Source: Rhodopseudomonas palustris
GTDB taxonomy: Bacteria > Pseudomonadota > Alphaproteobacteria > Rhizobiales > Xanthobacteraceae
NCBI RefSeq assembly: GCF_007005445.1
Contig: NZ_CP041387.1
Location: 372,001 to 436,000 of the forward strand
Direction of reading: 5' to 3'
DNA length: 64,000 bases
The notes below the pieces were generated by a model, which saw nothing but the letters and a program-made list of their open reading frames with translations, did not search any database and was not told where the DNA came from. The position numbers and the translations under genes were made by a program. Position 1 is the stretch's first letter; every line of letters starts with the position of its first letter. Shown piece after piece: positions 7,057 to 15,573 of the stretch.

Positions 7057-8814
7057 TCACAGCTTGTAGGCGGTACGGAAGCCGCCCCAGTGGCGGCCGC
7101 GGACCCGCACCGGCACGTCGATCTCGCGCATCATCACGGTCTGGCCGCCGCCCATGTCGCGGGCGTAGCTCTGGATCAGGAACGAGCGGGTGTTGCGGCC
7201 GGCCGCGAGCCCGGCCGGATCGTTGAAGATCCGGCGGTTGCGGGAGTTGGCGGTGTTGAAGGCGACGTCGCCCGGCCGCTGCGGCTGCGAATACAGTCTG
7301 TTGTGCACCGGCAGATAGCCGTTGCGGTCGATCATCACGCAGAACGCCATCCGCTGATCCTTGGCCAGAAACGCTTCCTGGAACGGCGGCAACGCGCGGT
7401 CGGCCCAATCGAGATATTGCGTGCGGTACTGCTTCGGGTCGGTGCCGGCGATCTCGACGTAGTTGTCGTCGAACATCTGCTCCACCGTCAGCGCGCCCGA
7501 GGTGATGCCGCGTTCGAAGATCTTGGCAAGCTCGTGCCCGGCCTCGATCGCGCGGGTGACGAATTCGGTGTTCTCGTCGCGGATCGCCCACAGCCGGTCC
7601 TCGATCCGCTCCTGCAGGCCGGCGTCGGGTGCGACGAACCGCGCCAGCGCGCCGGCCTTGCCGTGCTCTGCGATGCGGACGCGGCACGCGCCCACGTCCT
7701 GCAACTCGGCCGCAAAGGTCTGGCCGACCGCCAGCGCGGCGGCAGCCGGGCCGCTGATCAGCACACCCTCCATCGAGATCTCATACGCCGGCGCGGTAAT
7801 CCTGCCGCGCGGCGTGTCGAGCTCGATCTGCAGGTGGCACGGCAGCTTCTCGCGCCGCCGCGCATCCTCGCGGTCGCCGAGCTTGAGCAGGACTGCGGTG
7901 CGCGCCCGCAGCTTCTCGGCGAAGTTGGTGACGTTCTGGCCGGCGCGCGCGACCTCGTCGCCGTGCTGTTCGGCCTCGCGGGTGGCGCTGTCGATTTCCG
8001 CAGCGCTGTCGCCGACCGAGGCGATGAACGTCGATGCCGAGGTGGCGTTGTCGGCGATGTCGCCGGTGGTGGCGTTCTGCTCGGCGACCGCACCGTTGAC
8101 GTTGTCGAACACCGGCCGGATCGCCGCGATTGCGCTGGTGATGCGGTGGACGGCATCGGCCGAACTGGAGGCGTCGCGCTGCAGCGCGTCGATCTTGCGC
8201 TTGATTTCCTCGGTGGCCTCCTGGGTTTGCACCGCCAGCGCCTTGACCTCGGTCGCCACCACCGCGAAGCCCCGCCCCGCCGCGCCGGCGCGGGCCGCCT
8301 CGATCGTCGAATTCAAAGCCAGCAACGTGGTCTGTCGGGCGATCTGGGAGATCAGATTGACGACGTTGCCGATCGCCGCCGACGAATCGCGCAGCCGCTC
8401 GACATTGGCGGTGGCTTCATTGGCGGCGGCGCAGGCGTCGTCGGCGAGTTGGGACGCCTGGCGGACCTGGGCACCGATGCCGTGAGCGGAGTCGGTGAAC
8501 TTGTCGGCGGCCTGCGAAAACGAGCTGGCGGTCGCCTGTGCGGCGCTGGTGCGGCCGGTGAGGGCGTCGGTGCGCTCGCGAATGGTGTGCAGCGTGGCGG
8601 TGGTCGATTCCACGCCGGTCGTCACCGAATGGGCGGCACGCTCGAGCTGGCGAATCAGCGAGCCGAGCTCGAGTTCCAACAGCTCCAGCATCTCGCGCGC
8701 CGAATCGGCCTCTGCGACCGCGGCGGCCGGCTCGGCCGCTCCGGGCGCCGCGACGGCGGCCACGGCAGGCGCGGCGATGGCCGGCTGCCGCTTGCGAAAT
8801 AGGCCGATGGCCAT
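7057..8814 (-). CDS. Cytoplasmic methyl-accepting chemotaxis protein with PilZ-like module
   Basis: 585 residues starting at 8814, where GGGAGGA precedes the ATG; a much longer frame to 9222 overlaps the yebC promoter and is rejected. There is no signal peptide and no transmembrane segment. After an Ala-rich linker, residues about 60-310 are MCP signalling coiled coil with the hairpin region [15 protein letters not shown]. Residues about 318-400 look PilZ-like: an RRREK basic motif, then [10 protein letters not shown] in place of the usual (D/N)xSxxG. The last 180 residues form an unassigned C-terminal sensor-like region ([19 protein letters not shown], then [18 protein letters not shown]). 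It could couple c-di-GMP or a cytoplasmic ligand to the chemotaxis array. Confidence 0.85.
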   Translation of the reverse strand: MAIGLFRKRQPAIAAPAVAAVAAPGAAEPAAAVAEADSAREMLELLELELGSLIRQLERAAHSVTTGVESTTATLHTIRERTDALTGRTSAAQATASSFSQAADKFTDSAHGIGAQVRQASQLADDACAAANEATANVERLRDSSAAIGNVVNLISQIARQTTLLALNSTIEAARAGAAGRGFAVVATEVKALAVQTQEATEEIKRKIDALQRDASSSADAVHRITSAIAAIRPVFDNVNGAVAEQNATTGDIADNATSASTFIASVGDSAAEIDSATREAEQHGDEVARAGQNVTNFAEKLRARTAVLLKLGDREDARRREKLPCHLQIELDTPRGRITAPAYEISMEGVLISGPAAAALAVGQTFAAELQDVGACRVRIAEHGKAGALARFVAPDAGLQERIEDRLWAIRDENTEFVTRAIEAGHELAKIFERGITSGALTVEQMFDDNYVEIAGTDPKQYRTQYLDWADRALPPFQEAFLAKDQRMAFCVMIDRNGYLPVHNRLYSQPQRPGDVAFNTANSRNRRIFNDPAGLAAGRNTRSFLIQSYARDMGGGQTVMMREIDVPVRVRGRHWGGFRTAYKL

Positions 8815-9010
8815 GGTTCCTCCCGCAGAACTAGAATATGGTCGGCTACTCTCGCGTGCCCTCGTGAAGTTACGGTTAAATTTTCTTTCGGTGGAATTTC
8901 GGGGGTCACGGTCAGCGGTTGCGGCAAGTCTTTGATTTTGGCGGATGCGCCGCTTATAACCCCGCGCCGCAGCCCTAAATTCCAACGGATCGACCCGCGA
9001 GAGAGAGCGC

Positions 9011-9757
9011 ATGGCCGGACATTCGCAATTCAAGAACATCATGCACCGCAAGGGCCGGCAGGACGCGCAGCGGTCCAAGCTGTTCAGCAAGCTCGCCCGC
9101 GAAATCACCGTCGCCGCCAAGCTCGGCACTCCCGACCCGGCGATGAACCCGCGGCTGCGCGCCGCGGTGCTGGCGGCGCGCGCGGAAAACATGCCGAAGG
9201 ACAACATCGAGCGCGCGATCAAGAAGGCGATCGGCGGCGACTCGGAGAACTACGACGAGATCCGCTACGAGGGTTATGGTCCCGGCGGCGTCGCGGTGAT
9301 CGTCGAGGCGCTGACCGACAATCGCAACCGCGCCGCGTCCGACATCCGCTCGTTCTTCACCAAGTCCGGCGGCAACCTCGGCGAAACCGGCTCGGTGTCG
9401 TTCATGTTCGACCGCACCGGGATCATCGAATACGACGCCGACAAGGCCTCCGCCGACGACATGCTCGATGCCGCGATCGAAGCCGGCGCCGACGACGTGG
9501 TGTCGTCGGAATCCGGCCACGAGGTCTATGCCTCGCAGGAGACCTTCCGCGACGTCGCCAAGGCGCTCGAAGCCAAATTCGGCGAAGCCCGCAAGGCGGC
9601 GGTGATCTGGAAGCCGCAGAACACGGTCGCGGTCGACGACGAGACCGGCGAGAAGCTGTTCAAGCTGATGGATGCGCTGAACGACCACGACGACGTTCAG
9701 AACGTCTACGCCAATTTCGAGGTCTCGGACGCCCTGATGGCGAAGATGGCGGGGTGA
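9011..9757 (+). CDS. yebC: YebC/PmpR-family regulator
   Basis: 248 residues, full length for the family. The N-terminus [20 protein letters not shown] is the family signature, followed by the acidic [18 protein letters not shown] segment and a C-terminal domain ending in DALMAKMAG. Members bind DNA or act as translation-assisting factors on ribosomes stalled at proline stretches (recent work on YebC); both roles are family knowledge. The start ATG at 9011 follows GAGAGAGAGCGC. In many proteobacteria yebC precedes ruvC, as here, with a palindromic repeat in the gap. Confidence 0.93.
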   Translation: MAGHSQFKNIMHRKGRQDAQRSKLFSKLAREITVAAKLGTPDPAMNPRLRAAVLAARAENMPKDNIERAIKKAIGGDSENYDEIRYEGYGPGGVAVIVEALTDNRNRAASDIRSFFTKSGGNLGETGSVSFMFDRTGIIEYDADKASADDMLDAAIEAGADDVVSSESGHEVYASQETFRDVAKALEAKFGEARKAAVIWKPQNTVAVDDETGEKLFKLMDALNDHDDVQNVYANFEVSDALMAKMAG

Positions 9758-9809
9758 GGCTGCCATCTGAGACTTGCTTTGGCGGGGTGCGTTCGCCCCA
9801 AATTCTCCC

Positions 9810-9930
9810 GTCATCGCCCGGCTCGACCGGGCGACCTAGTATTCCAGTGCGTTGCCGATAGAGCGGGGCCGTCGCTGCGGCCAAATGCCAGTGCTCTGGA
9901 ATACTGGATCCCCGCCTGCGCGGGGATGAC
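9810..9930. repeat. Palindromic intergenic repeat, family 1, copy 2
   Basis: A 121-bp element with the same outer arms as 5965-6058: GTCATCGCCCG...CGGGCGACC-AGTATTCC at the left and ACTGGATCCCCGC-TGCGCGGGGATGAC at the right. The middle is longer and contains a further complementary pair, TATTCCAG/CTGGAATA. It lies between yebC and ruvC. Confidence 0.8.
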
Positions 9931-10031
9931 GGCTGAGAGTGGGGCTGTGGCAGTGCCTCACGCTGGGGACGGCGTTTCCCCCGTCCCCCGTTTCTGTTTC
10001 GTTCACGTCTATATGGCGTTATCACTGCGCC

Positions 10032-10553
10032 ATGAGCCAGCCCTCGATTCGCAGCGTCCGTATTCTCGGGATCGACCCCGGCCTCCGCCGCACCGGCTGG
10101 GGCGTGGTCGAGAGCGAGGGCAATCGGCTGGTCTATGTGGCGTGCGGCTCTGTGGAGCCGCGGGACACGCTGCCGCTGGCCGAGCGGCTGCTGGCGATCC
10201 ATGACGGGCTCGCCAAGGTGCTGGCCGCCCACGCGCCGGCCGAGGCCGCGGTCGAGCAGACCTTCGTCAACAAGGACGGCGCCGCGACGCTGAAGCTCGG
10301 CCAGGCGCGCGGCGTGGCGATGCTGGTGCCGGCAATGCACGGTCTGCTGGTCGCCGAATACGCGCCCAATCTCGTCAAGAAGACGGTGGTCGGCGCCGGC
10401 CACGCCGACAAGACCCAGATCCAGATGATGCTGAAGATCCTGCTGCCCAAGGCCGAGCCGAAAACCGCCGACGCCGCCGACGCTCTCGCCATCGCCATCA
10501 CCCACGCCCATCACCGCGTCGCCACGCAGCGGCTGAAGGCGGTGAGCGCATGA
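10032..10553 (+). CDS. ruvC: Holliday junction endodeoxyribonuclease RuvC
   Basis: 173 residues from ATG 10032; upstream in-frame starts fall in non-coding repeat. RNase H-like fold with the catalytic acidic residues visible: the Asp in [13 protein letters not shown] (about residue 16), the Glu in AAVEQTFVN, and the distal pair in the [14 protein letters not shown] helix. [15 protein letters not shown] is also typical. RuvC resolves four-way junctions produced by recombination, in partnership with RuvAB. It ends 167 bases before ruvA; that gap is filled by a repeat. Confidence 0.96.
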   Translation: MSQPSIRSVRILGIDPGLRRTGWGVVESEGNRLVYVACGSVEPRDTLPLAERLLAIHDGLAKVLAAHAPAEAAVEQTFVNKDGAATLKLGQARGVAMLVPAMHGLLVAEYAPNLVKKTVVGAGHADKTQIQMMLKILLPKAEPKTADAADALAIAITHAHHRVATQRLKAVSA

Positions 10554-10570
10554 GGATGTTTGGAGCAATG

Positions 10571-10690
10571 CCTCTCCCCGCACACATCGCGCCCCCTCTC
10601 CCGCTTGCGGGAGAGGGCTGGGGTGAGGGCGACGCGAGCACCGTGCTCGGGGCCCCCCACCCCCGACCCCTCCCCGCAAGGGGGAGGGGA
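10571..10690. repeat. GC-rich intergenic repeat, family 2, copy 1
   Basis: A roughly 120-bp element of two hairpins: CCCTCTCCCGCTTGCGGGAGAGGG followed by GGGTGAGGGC, then CCCCCACCCCCGACCCCTCCCCGCAAGGGGGAGGGG. A closely similar copy in the same orientation lies at 11776-11896 and a partial one at 17924-17997. It lies between ruvC and ruvA, within what is normally an operon, and would be transcribed. Confidence 0.8.
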
Positions 10691-10719
10691 GCAGAGATGC
10701 TGCGCGCCGGGGCCGCCCC

Positions 10720-11337
10720 ATGATCGGAAAGCTCAAGGGCGTCGTCGATTCCTACGGCGAGGACTATGTGATCCTCGATGTGCAGGGCGTTGGTTATCAG
10801 GTGCATTGCGCCAGCCGCACTCTGCAGGCGCTGCCGTCGCCGGGCGAGGCGGCGGTGCTGTCGATCGAGACCTATGTGCGAGAAGACCAGATCAAGCTGT
10901 TCGGCTTCCGCACCGATACCGAGCGCGAGTGGTTCCGCCTCTTGCAGACGGTGCAGAGCGTCGGCGCGAAGGTGGCGCTGGCCGTGCTGTCGACGCTGCC
11001 GCCGCACGACCTCGCCAATGCGATCGCGTTGCGTGACAAAGCCGCGGTGGCGCGCACGCCCGGCGTCGGGCCGAAGGTCGCCGAGCGCATCGTCACCGAG
11101 CTTAAGGACAAGGTGCCGGCGCTCGGCAACGTCGATCCGGCGGTGGTGCATCTGTCCGGCGCGATCGACGACAACACCGCGCCGCGCGCCGTCGCCGACG
11201 CGATCTCTGCGCTGGTCAATCTCGGCTATGGCCAGCCGCAGGCGGCGGCGGCTGTCGCTGCGGCGTCGCGCAGTGCCGGCGAGGACGCCGCGACCGCGCA
11301 ACTGATCAAGCTCGGCCTGAAGGAGCTGTCGAAGTGA
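10720..11337 (+). CDS. ruvA: Holliday junction branch-migration protein RuvA
   Basis: 205 residues. It starts [28 protein letters not shown], the OB-fold domain I (about 1-63). The two helix-hairpin-helix segments of domain II follow, including [20 protein letters not shown], and the C-terminal domain III (about 155-205) contacts RuvB. RuvA binds the junction as a tetramer and loads the RuvB motor. The stop overlaps the start of the cytidine deaminase gene as GTGA, so the two are translationally coupled. Confidence 0.96.
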   Translation: MIGKLKGVVDSYGEDYVILDVQGVGYQVHCASRTLQALPSPGEAAVLSIETYVREDQIKLFGFRTDTEREWFRLLQTVQSVGAKVALAVLSTLPPHDLANAIALRDKAAVARTPGVGPKVAERIVTELKDKVPALGNVDPAVVHLSGAIDDNTAPRAVADAISALVNLGYGQPQAAAAVAAASRSAGEDAATAQLIKLGLKELSK

Positions 11338-11759
11338 GTATCACCGACACCGACCGCGCGCTGATCGATGCCGCGATCGAAGCGATTACCAAGCGCTATC
11401 GCAACGACTGGCAGGAGGTCGGTGCCGCGCTGCTGACCCGCACCGGCCGGCGCTATGTCGCGGTCAATCTCGACGCGTATCTGGGCCGCATGGCGGTGTG
11501 CGCCGAGGCGGTCGCGCTGGGGCAGGTAATCACCGAATTGGGCGAGGCCGGCATCGACACCATCGTGGCGGTGCGCCACCCCAAGCCGCACGAGTCCAAT
11601 CGCGAGGTCCGCGTGGTGTCGCCCTGCGGCGCCTGCCGCGAATTGATCTGGGATTACGACCGCAACGCCCGCGTGCTGGTGCCCGGGCCCGACGGCGTCG
11701 AAGCGGTCGGGATCAGCGAGCTGCTGCCGAACAAATACAGCCGGGAGCGGGTGCTGTGA
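11334..11759 (+). CDS. Cytidine/blasticidin-S-type deaminase
   Basis: 141 residues, starting at GTG 11334 overlapping the ruvA stop. It belongs to the cytidine deaminase family: the zinc and proton-transfer motif CAE ([12 protein letters not shown], about residue 55) and the second zinc motif PCGACRE (about residue 99) are intact. At this length it is the compact homotetrameric type. Substrates of close relatives range from cytidine and deoxycytidine to blasticidin S. Its place between ruvA and ruvB is unusual, as those genes are normally adjacent; the ruvA-deaminase pair is flanked by two copies of the family 2 repeat. Confidence 0.87.
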   Translation: MSITDTDRALIDAAIEAITKRYRNDWQEVGAALLTRTGRRYVAVNLDAYLGRMAVCAEAVALGQVITELGEAGIDTIVAVRHPKPHESNREVRVVSPCGACRELIWDYDRNARVLVPGPDGVEAVGISELLPNKYSRERVL

Positions 11760-11775
11760 GCGTGTTGGCCGAAGT

Positions 11776-11896
11776 CCTCTCCCCGCGCACAGCGCGCTCC
11801 CTCTCCCGCCTGCGGGAGAGGGCTGGGGTGAGGGCGCCGCAGGCACAATGCTCGTGGCCCCCCACCCCCGACCCCTCCCCGCAGGGGGGAGGGGAG
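11776..11896. repeat. GC-rich intergenic repeat, family 2, copy 2
   Basis: A second near-identical copy of the element at 10571-10690, same orientation, with hairpin CCCTCTCCCGCCTGCGGGAGAGGG and then the poly-C/poly-G part CCCCTCCCCGCAGGGGGGAGGGG. It lies 32 bases before the ruvB start codon. Confidence 0.8.
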
Positions 11897-11927
11897 AACA
11901 GGCGCTGCGGCGTGGTACACTTCCCCA

Positions 11928-12971
11928 ATGACTGATCCCTCCCGCCTCGTCACCCCCGAGCGCCGCGGCGATGATCTTGGCGATGCGGCGCTGCGGCCGC
12001 AGAATTTGTCCGAGTTCGTCGGCCAGCAGCAAGCGCGCGCCAATCTGCAGGTGTTCATCGACGCCGCGCGCAAGCGCAAGGAAGCGCTCGATCATGTGCT
12101 GTTCGTCGGCCCGCCCGGTCTCGGCAAGACCACGCTGGCGCAGATCGTCGCCCGCGAGCTCGGCGTCGGGTTTCGCGCCACCTCCGGCCCGGTGATCGCC
12201 AAGGCCGGCGATCTCGCCGCGCTGCTGACCAATCTCGAAGAACGCGACGTGCTGTTCATCGACGAGATCCACCGCCTCAGCCCGTCGGTCGAGGAGGTGC
12301 TGTATCCGGCGATGGAGGATTTCCAGCTCGACCTGATCATCGGCGAGGGCCCGGCGGCGCGCTCGGTGAAGATCGACCTGTCGAAGTTCACGCTGGTCGG
12401 CGCGACAACGCGCGCTGGCCTCTTGACCAATCCGCTGCGCGACCGCTTCGGCATTCCGGTGCGGCTGAATTTTTACACGATCGACGAGCTCGAGAGCATC
12501 GTGCGGCGCGGTGCCCGCGTGCTCGGCACGCCGATCACCAATGACGGCGCCAACGAGATCGCCCGCCGCGCCCGCGGCACGCCGCGCATCGCCGGCCGGC
12601 TGCTGCGCCGGGTCCGCGACTTCGCCTCACACGCCGATGCCGAAGCGATCGACCGCGCCATCGCCGACCACGCCCTTCAGGCGCTGGAAGTCGACAGCGC
12701 CGGGCTGGACGCGATGGACCGGCGCTATCTCTCGACGATCGCGTTGAATTATGGCGGCGGCCCGGTCGGCGTCGAGACCATGGCGGCGGCGCTGTCCGAG
12801 CCGCGCGACGCGATCGAGGACATCATCGAGCCGTATCTGATCCAGTGCGGCTACCTGCAGCGCACCCCGCGCGGCCGCCTGCTCACCGACCACGCCTTCC
12901 GCCACCTCGGCCTTGCCGCCCCGTCGCGTGACCCGTCGCAGTTCGGGTTGTTCGGGGGGGAGGAGGAATAA
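11928..12971 (+). CDS. ruvB: Holliday junction branch-migration ATPase RuvB
   Basis: 347 residues, full length. AAA+ motor with Walker [10 protein letters not shown] (about residues 62-70), Walker B FIDEIHRL, and sensor 1 with its region [10 protein letters not shown]. The C-terminal winged-helix domain includes the [19 protein letters not shown] stretch and the basic [10 protein letters not shown]. RuvB hexamers drive branch migration on RuvA-bound junctions. The ATG at 11928 is preceded by a family 2 repeat rather than by ruvA, so ruvB may have its own promoter or depend on readthrough through the hairpins. Confidence 0.96.
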   Translation: MTDPSRLVTPERRGDDLGDAALRPQNLSEFVGQQQARANLQVFIDAARKRKEALDHVLFVGPPGLGKTTLAQIVARELGVGFRATSGPVIAKAGDLAALLTNLEERDVLFIDEIHRLSPSVEEVLYPAMEDFQLDLIIGEGPAARSVKIDLSKFTLVGATTRAGLLTNPLRDRFGIPVRLNFYTIDELESIVRRGARVLGTPITNDGANEIARRARGTPRIAGRLLRRVRDFASHADAEAIDRAIADHALQALEVDSAGLDAMDRRYLSTIALNYGGGPVGVETMAAALSEPRDAIEDIIEPYLIQCGYLQRTPRGRLLTDHAFRHLGLAAPSRDPSQFGLFGGEEE

Positions 12972-12985
12972 AGGCGGCATAGAAA

Positions 12986-13017
12986 TCGGCATCGGATGAT
13001 GCTACATTTGATGCCGA
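12986..13017. promoter_or_regulatory. Inverted repeat before vapBC, probable autoregulatory operator
   Basis: TCGGCATC (12986-12993) and GATGCCGA (13010-13017) form a perfect 8-bp inverted repeat with a 16-base spacer that includes the AT-richer TGCTACATTT. It ends 12 bases before the vapB start codon. VapB-VapC complexes characteristically bind such repeats at their own promoter. The role is inferred from position and symmetry. Confidence 0.6.
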
Positions 13018-13029
13018 CGGAGGAGCCTC

Positions 13030-13236
13030 ATGAGAACGACGATTGCCATCGACGATGAGTTGTTTGCGAAAGCTCAGAAATTTGCAGGCCTCGACGAAAA
13101 GTCCGCAGTGATCAAGACGGCGCTGCAGGCCTATGTCGAACGTGAAGCAGCGAGGCGACTTGCGCGCATGGGTGGGTCGATGCCCGATGCCAAGGCGCCC
13201 CCGCGTCGGCGCTCACCCAAATTCACCAACGACTGA
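13030..13236 (+). CDS. vapB: VapB-family antitoxin
   Basis: 68 residues, starting at ATG 13030 with Shine-Dalgarno AGGAG at 13021-13025. MRTTIAIDDELFAKAQKFAG is the ribbon-helix-helix DNA-binding start typical of the VapB_antitoxin_2 group (type II antitoxin). The C-terminal half is basic and probably disordered, and would wrap the toxin. Base composition is lower in GC than in neighbouring genes, with many A-rich codons, which suggests later acquisition. The stop shares one base with the vapC start, as usual for a toxin-antitoxin pair. Confidence 0.85.
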   Translation: MRTTIAIDDELFAKAQKFAGLDEKSAVIKTALQAYVEREAARRLARMGGSMPDAKAPPRRRSPKFTND

Positions 13237-13604
13237 TGCTCCTGGTCGACACATCGATCTGGATCGACCATTTCCGCAAGGGAGACTCGACGCTCAGCGC
13301 CGCTCTTGGTCGGGAAGAGGTCCTGGTCCATGCTTTTGTTCTGGGCGAGTTAGCGCTGGGCCATAACGTTCACTTTGAGATGATCGCGACCGACCTTTCG
13401 GACCTTCCTCAAGCGACGATTGCGGTGCCTGGTGAGGTATTGCGGCTCATTTCGCGCGCCGAGCTGGCCGGCTCGGGAATCGGCTACGTGGATGCACATC
13501 TAGTCGCTTCGACGCTGCTGACGCCTGAGGCGCAGCTATGGACGCGCGATAAGAGATTAAAAGCGGTGGCCGATCGACTATCGATCTCCGCCCAAGTGGA
13601 GTGA
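13236..13604 (+). CDS. vapC: VapC-family PIN-domain toxin
   Basis: 122-residue PIN-domain ribonuclease. The first acidic active-site residue is in LLVDTSIWIDHF (Asp5), the next Glu in VLGELALG, and the third Asp in GIGYVDAHLVAS, followed by LWTRDKRL. All four conserved positions appear present, so it should be active. VapC toxins cleave specific tRNAs or rRNA and are held in check by VapB. The gene ends 4 bases before the ybgC start, so it lies snugly in the ruvB-ybgC gap. Confidence 0.9.
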   Translation: MLLVDTSIWIDHFRKGDSTLSAALGREEVLVHAFVLGELALGHNVHFEMIATDLSDLPQATIAVPGEVLRLISRAELAGSGIGYVDAHLVASTLLTPEAQLWTRDKRLKAVADRLSISAQVE

Positions 13605-13608
13605 CGAG

Positions 13609-14055
13609 TTGCCCCACCCCCTCGACGGCGCCATCATCGACGGCGCTCACCACATGCATGTCCGGGTCTACTACGAAGACACCGACTTCTCCGGCATTGT
13701 CTATCACGCCAACTATCTGCGCTTCATGGAGCGCGGGCGAACCAACTACCTGCGGTTGCTTGGCGCGGCGCAGAGTGAGTTGTTCGAGGAGGCCGAAAAC
13801 GAGACGCCGGGCTTCGCCTTCGTGGTGCGGGCGATGCAGCTCGACTTTCTCAGATCCGCCAAGATGGACGATCTGCTCGAGGTGATCACCCGGCCGATCG
13901 AAGTCCGCGGCGCTTCGATCACGATGCAGCAGCAGATCAAGCGCGGCGATCTCGTGCTGATGGAGGCCAAGGTCAAGGTTGCGTTCGTCTCCGGCGGTCG
14001 AGCCCGACCGATCCCGGTACCGCTGCGGCTCGCGATGAAGGCGGATGTTAACTGA
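13609..14055 (+). CDS. ybgC: Tol-Pal-associated acyl-CoA thioesterase YbgC
   Basis: 148 residues in the hotdog fold, of the 4-hydroxybenzoyl-CoA thioesterase/YbgC type. The catalytic segment YYEDTDFSGIVYHANYLRFMERGR (about residues 20-43) contains the conserved Asp in DTDFSGIVYH. A TTG codon at 13609 is the best available start; an in-frame ATG follows at 13654. ybgC is normally the first gene of ybgC-tolQRAB-pal-ybgF. Here it is separated from tolQ by an 11-kb accessory block, and it follows vapBC. Confidence 0.9.
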   Translation: MPHPLDGAIIDGAHHMHVRVYYEDTDFSGIVYHANYLRFMERGRTNYLRLLGAAQSELFEEAENETPGFAFVVRAMQLDFLRSAKMDDLLEVITRPIEVRGASITMQQQIKRGDLVLMEAKVKVAFVSGGRARPIPVPLRLAMKADVN

Positions 14056-14152
14056 TCCTGTGTGCGGTTGCGTACCGGAGCTAGGGTGCCGGTCCGATTG
14101 ATGGTAAACAGTTCGGGTCGCTCGTTTCATCCCCCCTGCGCCTGGATTGCCC

Positions 14153-15463
14153 ATGACTGCTAAGCCCCATCGGATCGTGATCGTCGGCGGCGGTGCCGGC
14201 GGCCTGGAACTCGCCACGGCCCTCGGGGACAAATACGGAAAGTCGGATGCCGTTCGCGTCACCCTGGTCGATCGCAGCCGAACCCATATCTGGAAGCCGC
14301 TGCTGCATGCGATTGCGGCCGGCTCGCTGCGCCGCTCCCAGCACGAGCTGAACTATCTGGCCCAGGCGCATTGGCACGGCTTCCATTATCGCCTCGGCGA
14401 AATGAACGGCCTCGACCGCGCCCGCAAGGTGATCAAGCTGGCACCGGTGGTCGACGACGAGGGCCGCGAGATCAATCCGGAGAGCGAGCTCGGTTACGAC
14501 ACGCTGGTGATCGCGGTCGGCAGTGTCACCAATGATTTCGGCACCCCGGGGGCGCGCGAGCACGCGGTGCCGCTGGAGACGCCGGAGCAGGCGTCGCGCT
14601 TCAACAAGCGCATGGTCAATGCCTGTCTGCGCGCCCAGCATCAGCACACCCCGATCGAGCCCGGTCAGCTCCACGTTGCGATCATCGGCGCCGGTGCCAC
14701 CGGCACCGAGCTCGCCGCCGAGCTGCATCACACCGCGCGCGAGATCATCGCCTACGGGCTCGACAAGATCGATCCCGAGCACGACCTCAAGATCGTGCTG
14801 ATCGAAGCCGCGCCGCGGATTCTGCCGGCGCTGCCGCCGCGAATCTCGGACGCGACGCTCAAGCTGCTGCAAGACCTCGGCGTCGAGGTGCGGACCGGGG
14901 CTCGCGTGGCGGAAGTGCTCGATCATGCGGTCCGTCTCGCCGACGGCGAGGTCATTCCGTCGGAACTGGTGGTGTGGGCCGCCGGCGTGCGTGCGCCGGA
15001 TTTCCTCAAGGAGATCGACGGGCTCGATACCAACCGGATCAACCAGCTCGTGGTCCGCCCGACGCTGCAGTCCACCCGGGACGACGACGTGTTCGGAATG
15101 GGCGACTGTGCCGCCTGTGCGATCCCCGGTTATGAGAACGGCATCCCGCCGCGGGCGCAGGCCGCCCATCAGGAGGCGGAGTTCATGCTGGAGCAGATCG
15201 AGAAGCGGCTGAAGGGCGAGCCGCTCGGCGAGTTCCGCTATCGGGATCTCGGCTCGCTGGTGTCGCTCGGCAAGTATTCGGCTGTCGGCAATCTGATGGG
15301 CTCGCTGGTCGGCAAGAGCTTCCTGATCGAAGGCTATTTCGCCCGCTTCATGTACAGCTCGCTGTATAAGATGCACGAAGCCGCGCTGTACGGCCGCGGC
15401 CGCACGCTGCTCAGCGTGCTGTCCGGCGCGACACGGCCCACCCCCACTGTGAAGCTGCATTAG
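14153..15463 (+). CDS. ndh: Type II NADH dehydrogenase (NAD(P)/FAD-dependent oxidoreductase)
   Basis: 436 residues from ATG 14153 (a TTG two codons earlier is less likely). Two Rossmann dinucleotide sites are visible: FAD-binding IVIVGGGAGGLEL at the N-terminus and NADH-binding IIGAGATGTELAAEL at about residue 180. Also visible are VVWAAGVRAP and the C-terminal FAD motif DDDVFGMGDCAAC. The last 60 residues (YFARFMYSSLYKMHEAALYG) are the amphipathic membrane-anchoring tail typical of NDH-2. It transfers electrons from NADH to quinone without pumping protons. It starts the accessory block between ybgC and tolQ. Confidence 0.9.
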   Translation: MTAKPHRIVIVGGGAGGLELATALGDKYGKSDAVRVTLVDRSRTHIWKPLLHAIAAGSLRRSQHELNYLAQAHWHGFHYRLGEMNGLDRARKVIKLAPVVDDEGREINPESELGYDTLVIAVGSVTNDFGTPGAREHAVPLETPEQASRFNKRMVNACLRAQHQHTPIEPGQLHVAIIGAGATGTELAAELHHTAREIIAYGLDKIDPEHDLKIVLIEAAPRILPALPPRISDATLKLLQDLGVEVRTGARVAEVLDHAVRLADGEVIPSELVVWAAGVRAPDFLKEIDGLDTNRINQLVVRPTLQSTRDDDVFGMGDCAACAIPGYENGIPPRAQAAHQEAEFMLEQIEKRLKGEPLGEFRYRDLGSLVSLGKYSAVGNLMGSLVGKSFLIEGYFARFMYSSLYKMHEAALYGRGRTLLSVLSGATRPTPTVKLH

Positions 15464-15470
15464 CTTGCCA

Positions 15471-15488
15471 GGCGGCCTTCGGGCCGCC
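15471..15488 (+). terminator. Hairpin after ndh, possible terminator
   Basis: GGCGGCC (15471-15477) and GGCCGCC (15482-15488) form a 7-bp GC stem with a TTCG tetraloop, 8 bases after the ndh stop. There is no T-tract, so it may be a weak or Rho-dependent terminator or a 3' stability hairpin. Confidence 0.45.
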
Positions 15489-15573
15489 CCGGTGTCTCCC
15501 GGACAGCCTCTGTAGCCGCCGTCGGCTAGATTGGCCGCGTAACGGCTGATTCGGGCGCACAGGGAGGCGAAGC

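Noticed and set aside
7090..8802. Plus-strand frame of 570 codons opposite the chemoreceptor
   Set aside because: Antisense to an intact MCP domain; no motif and no ribosome-binding site.
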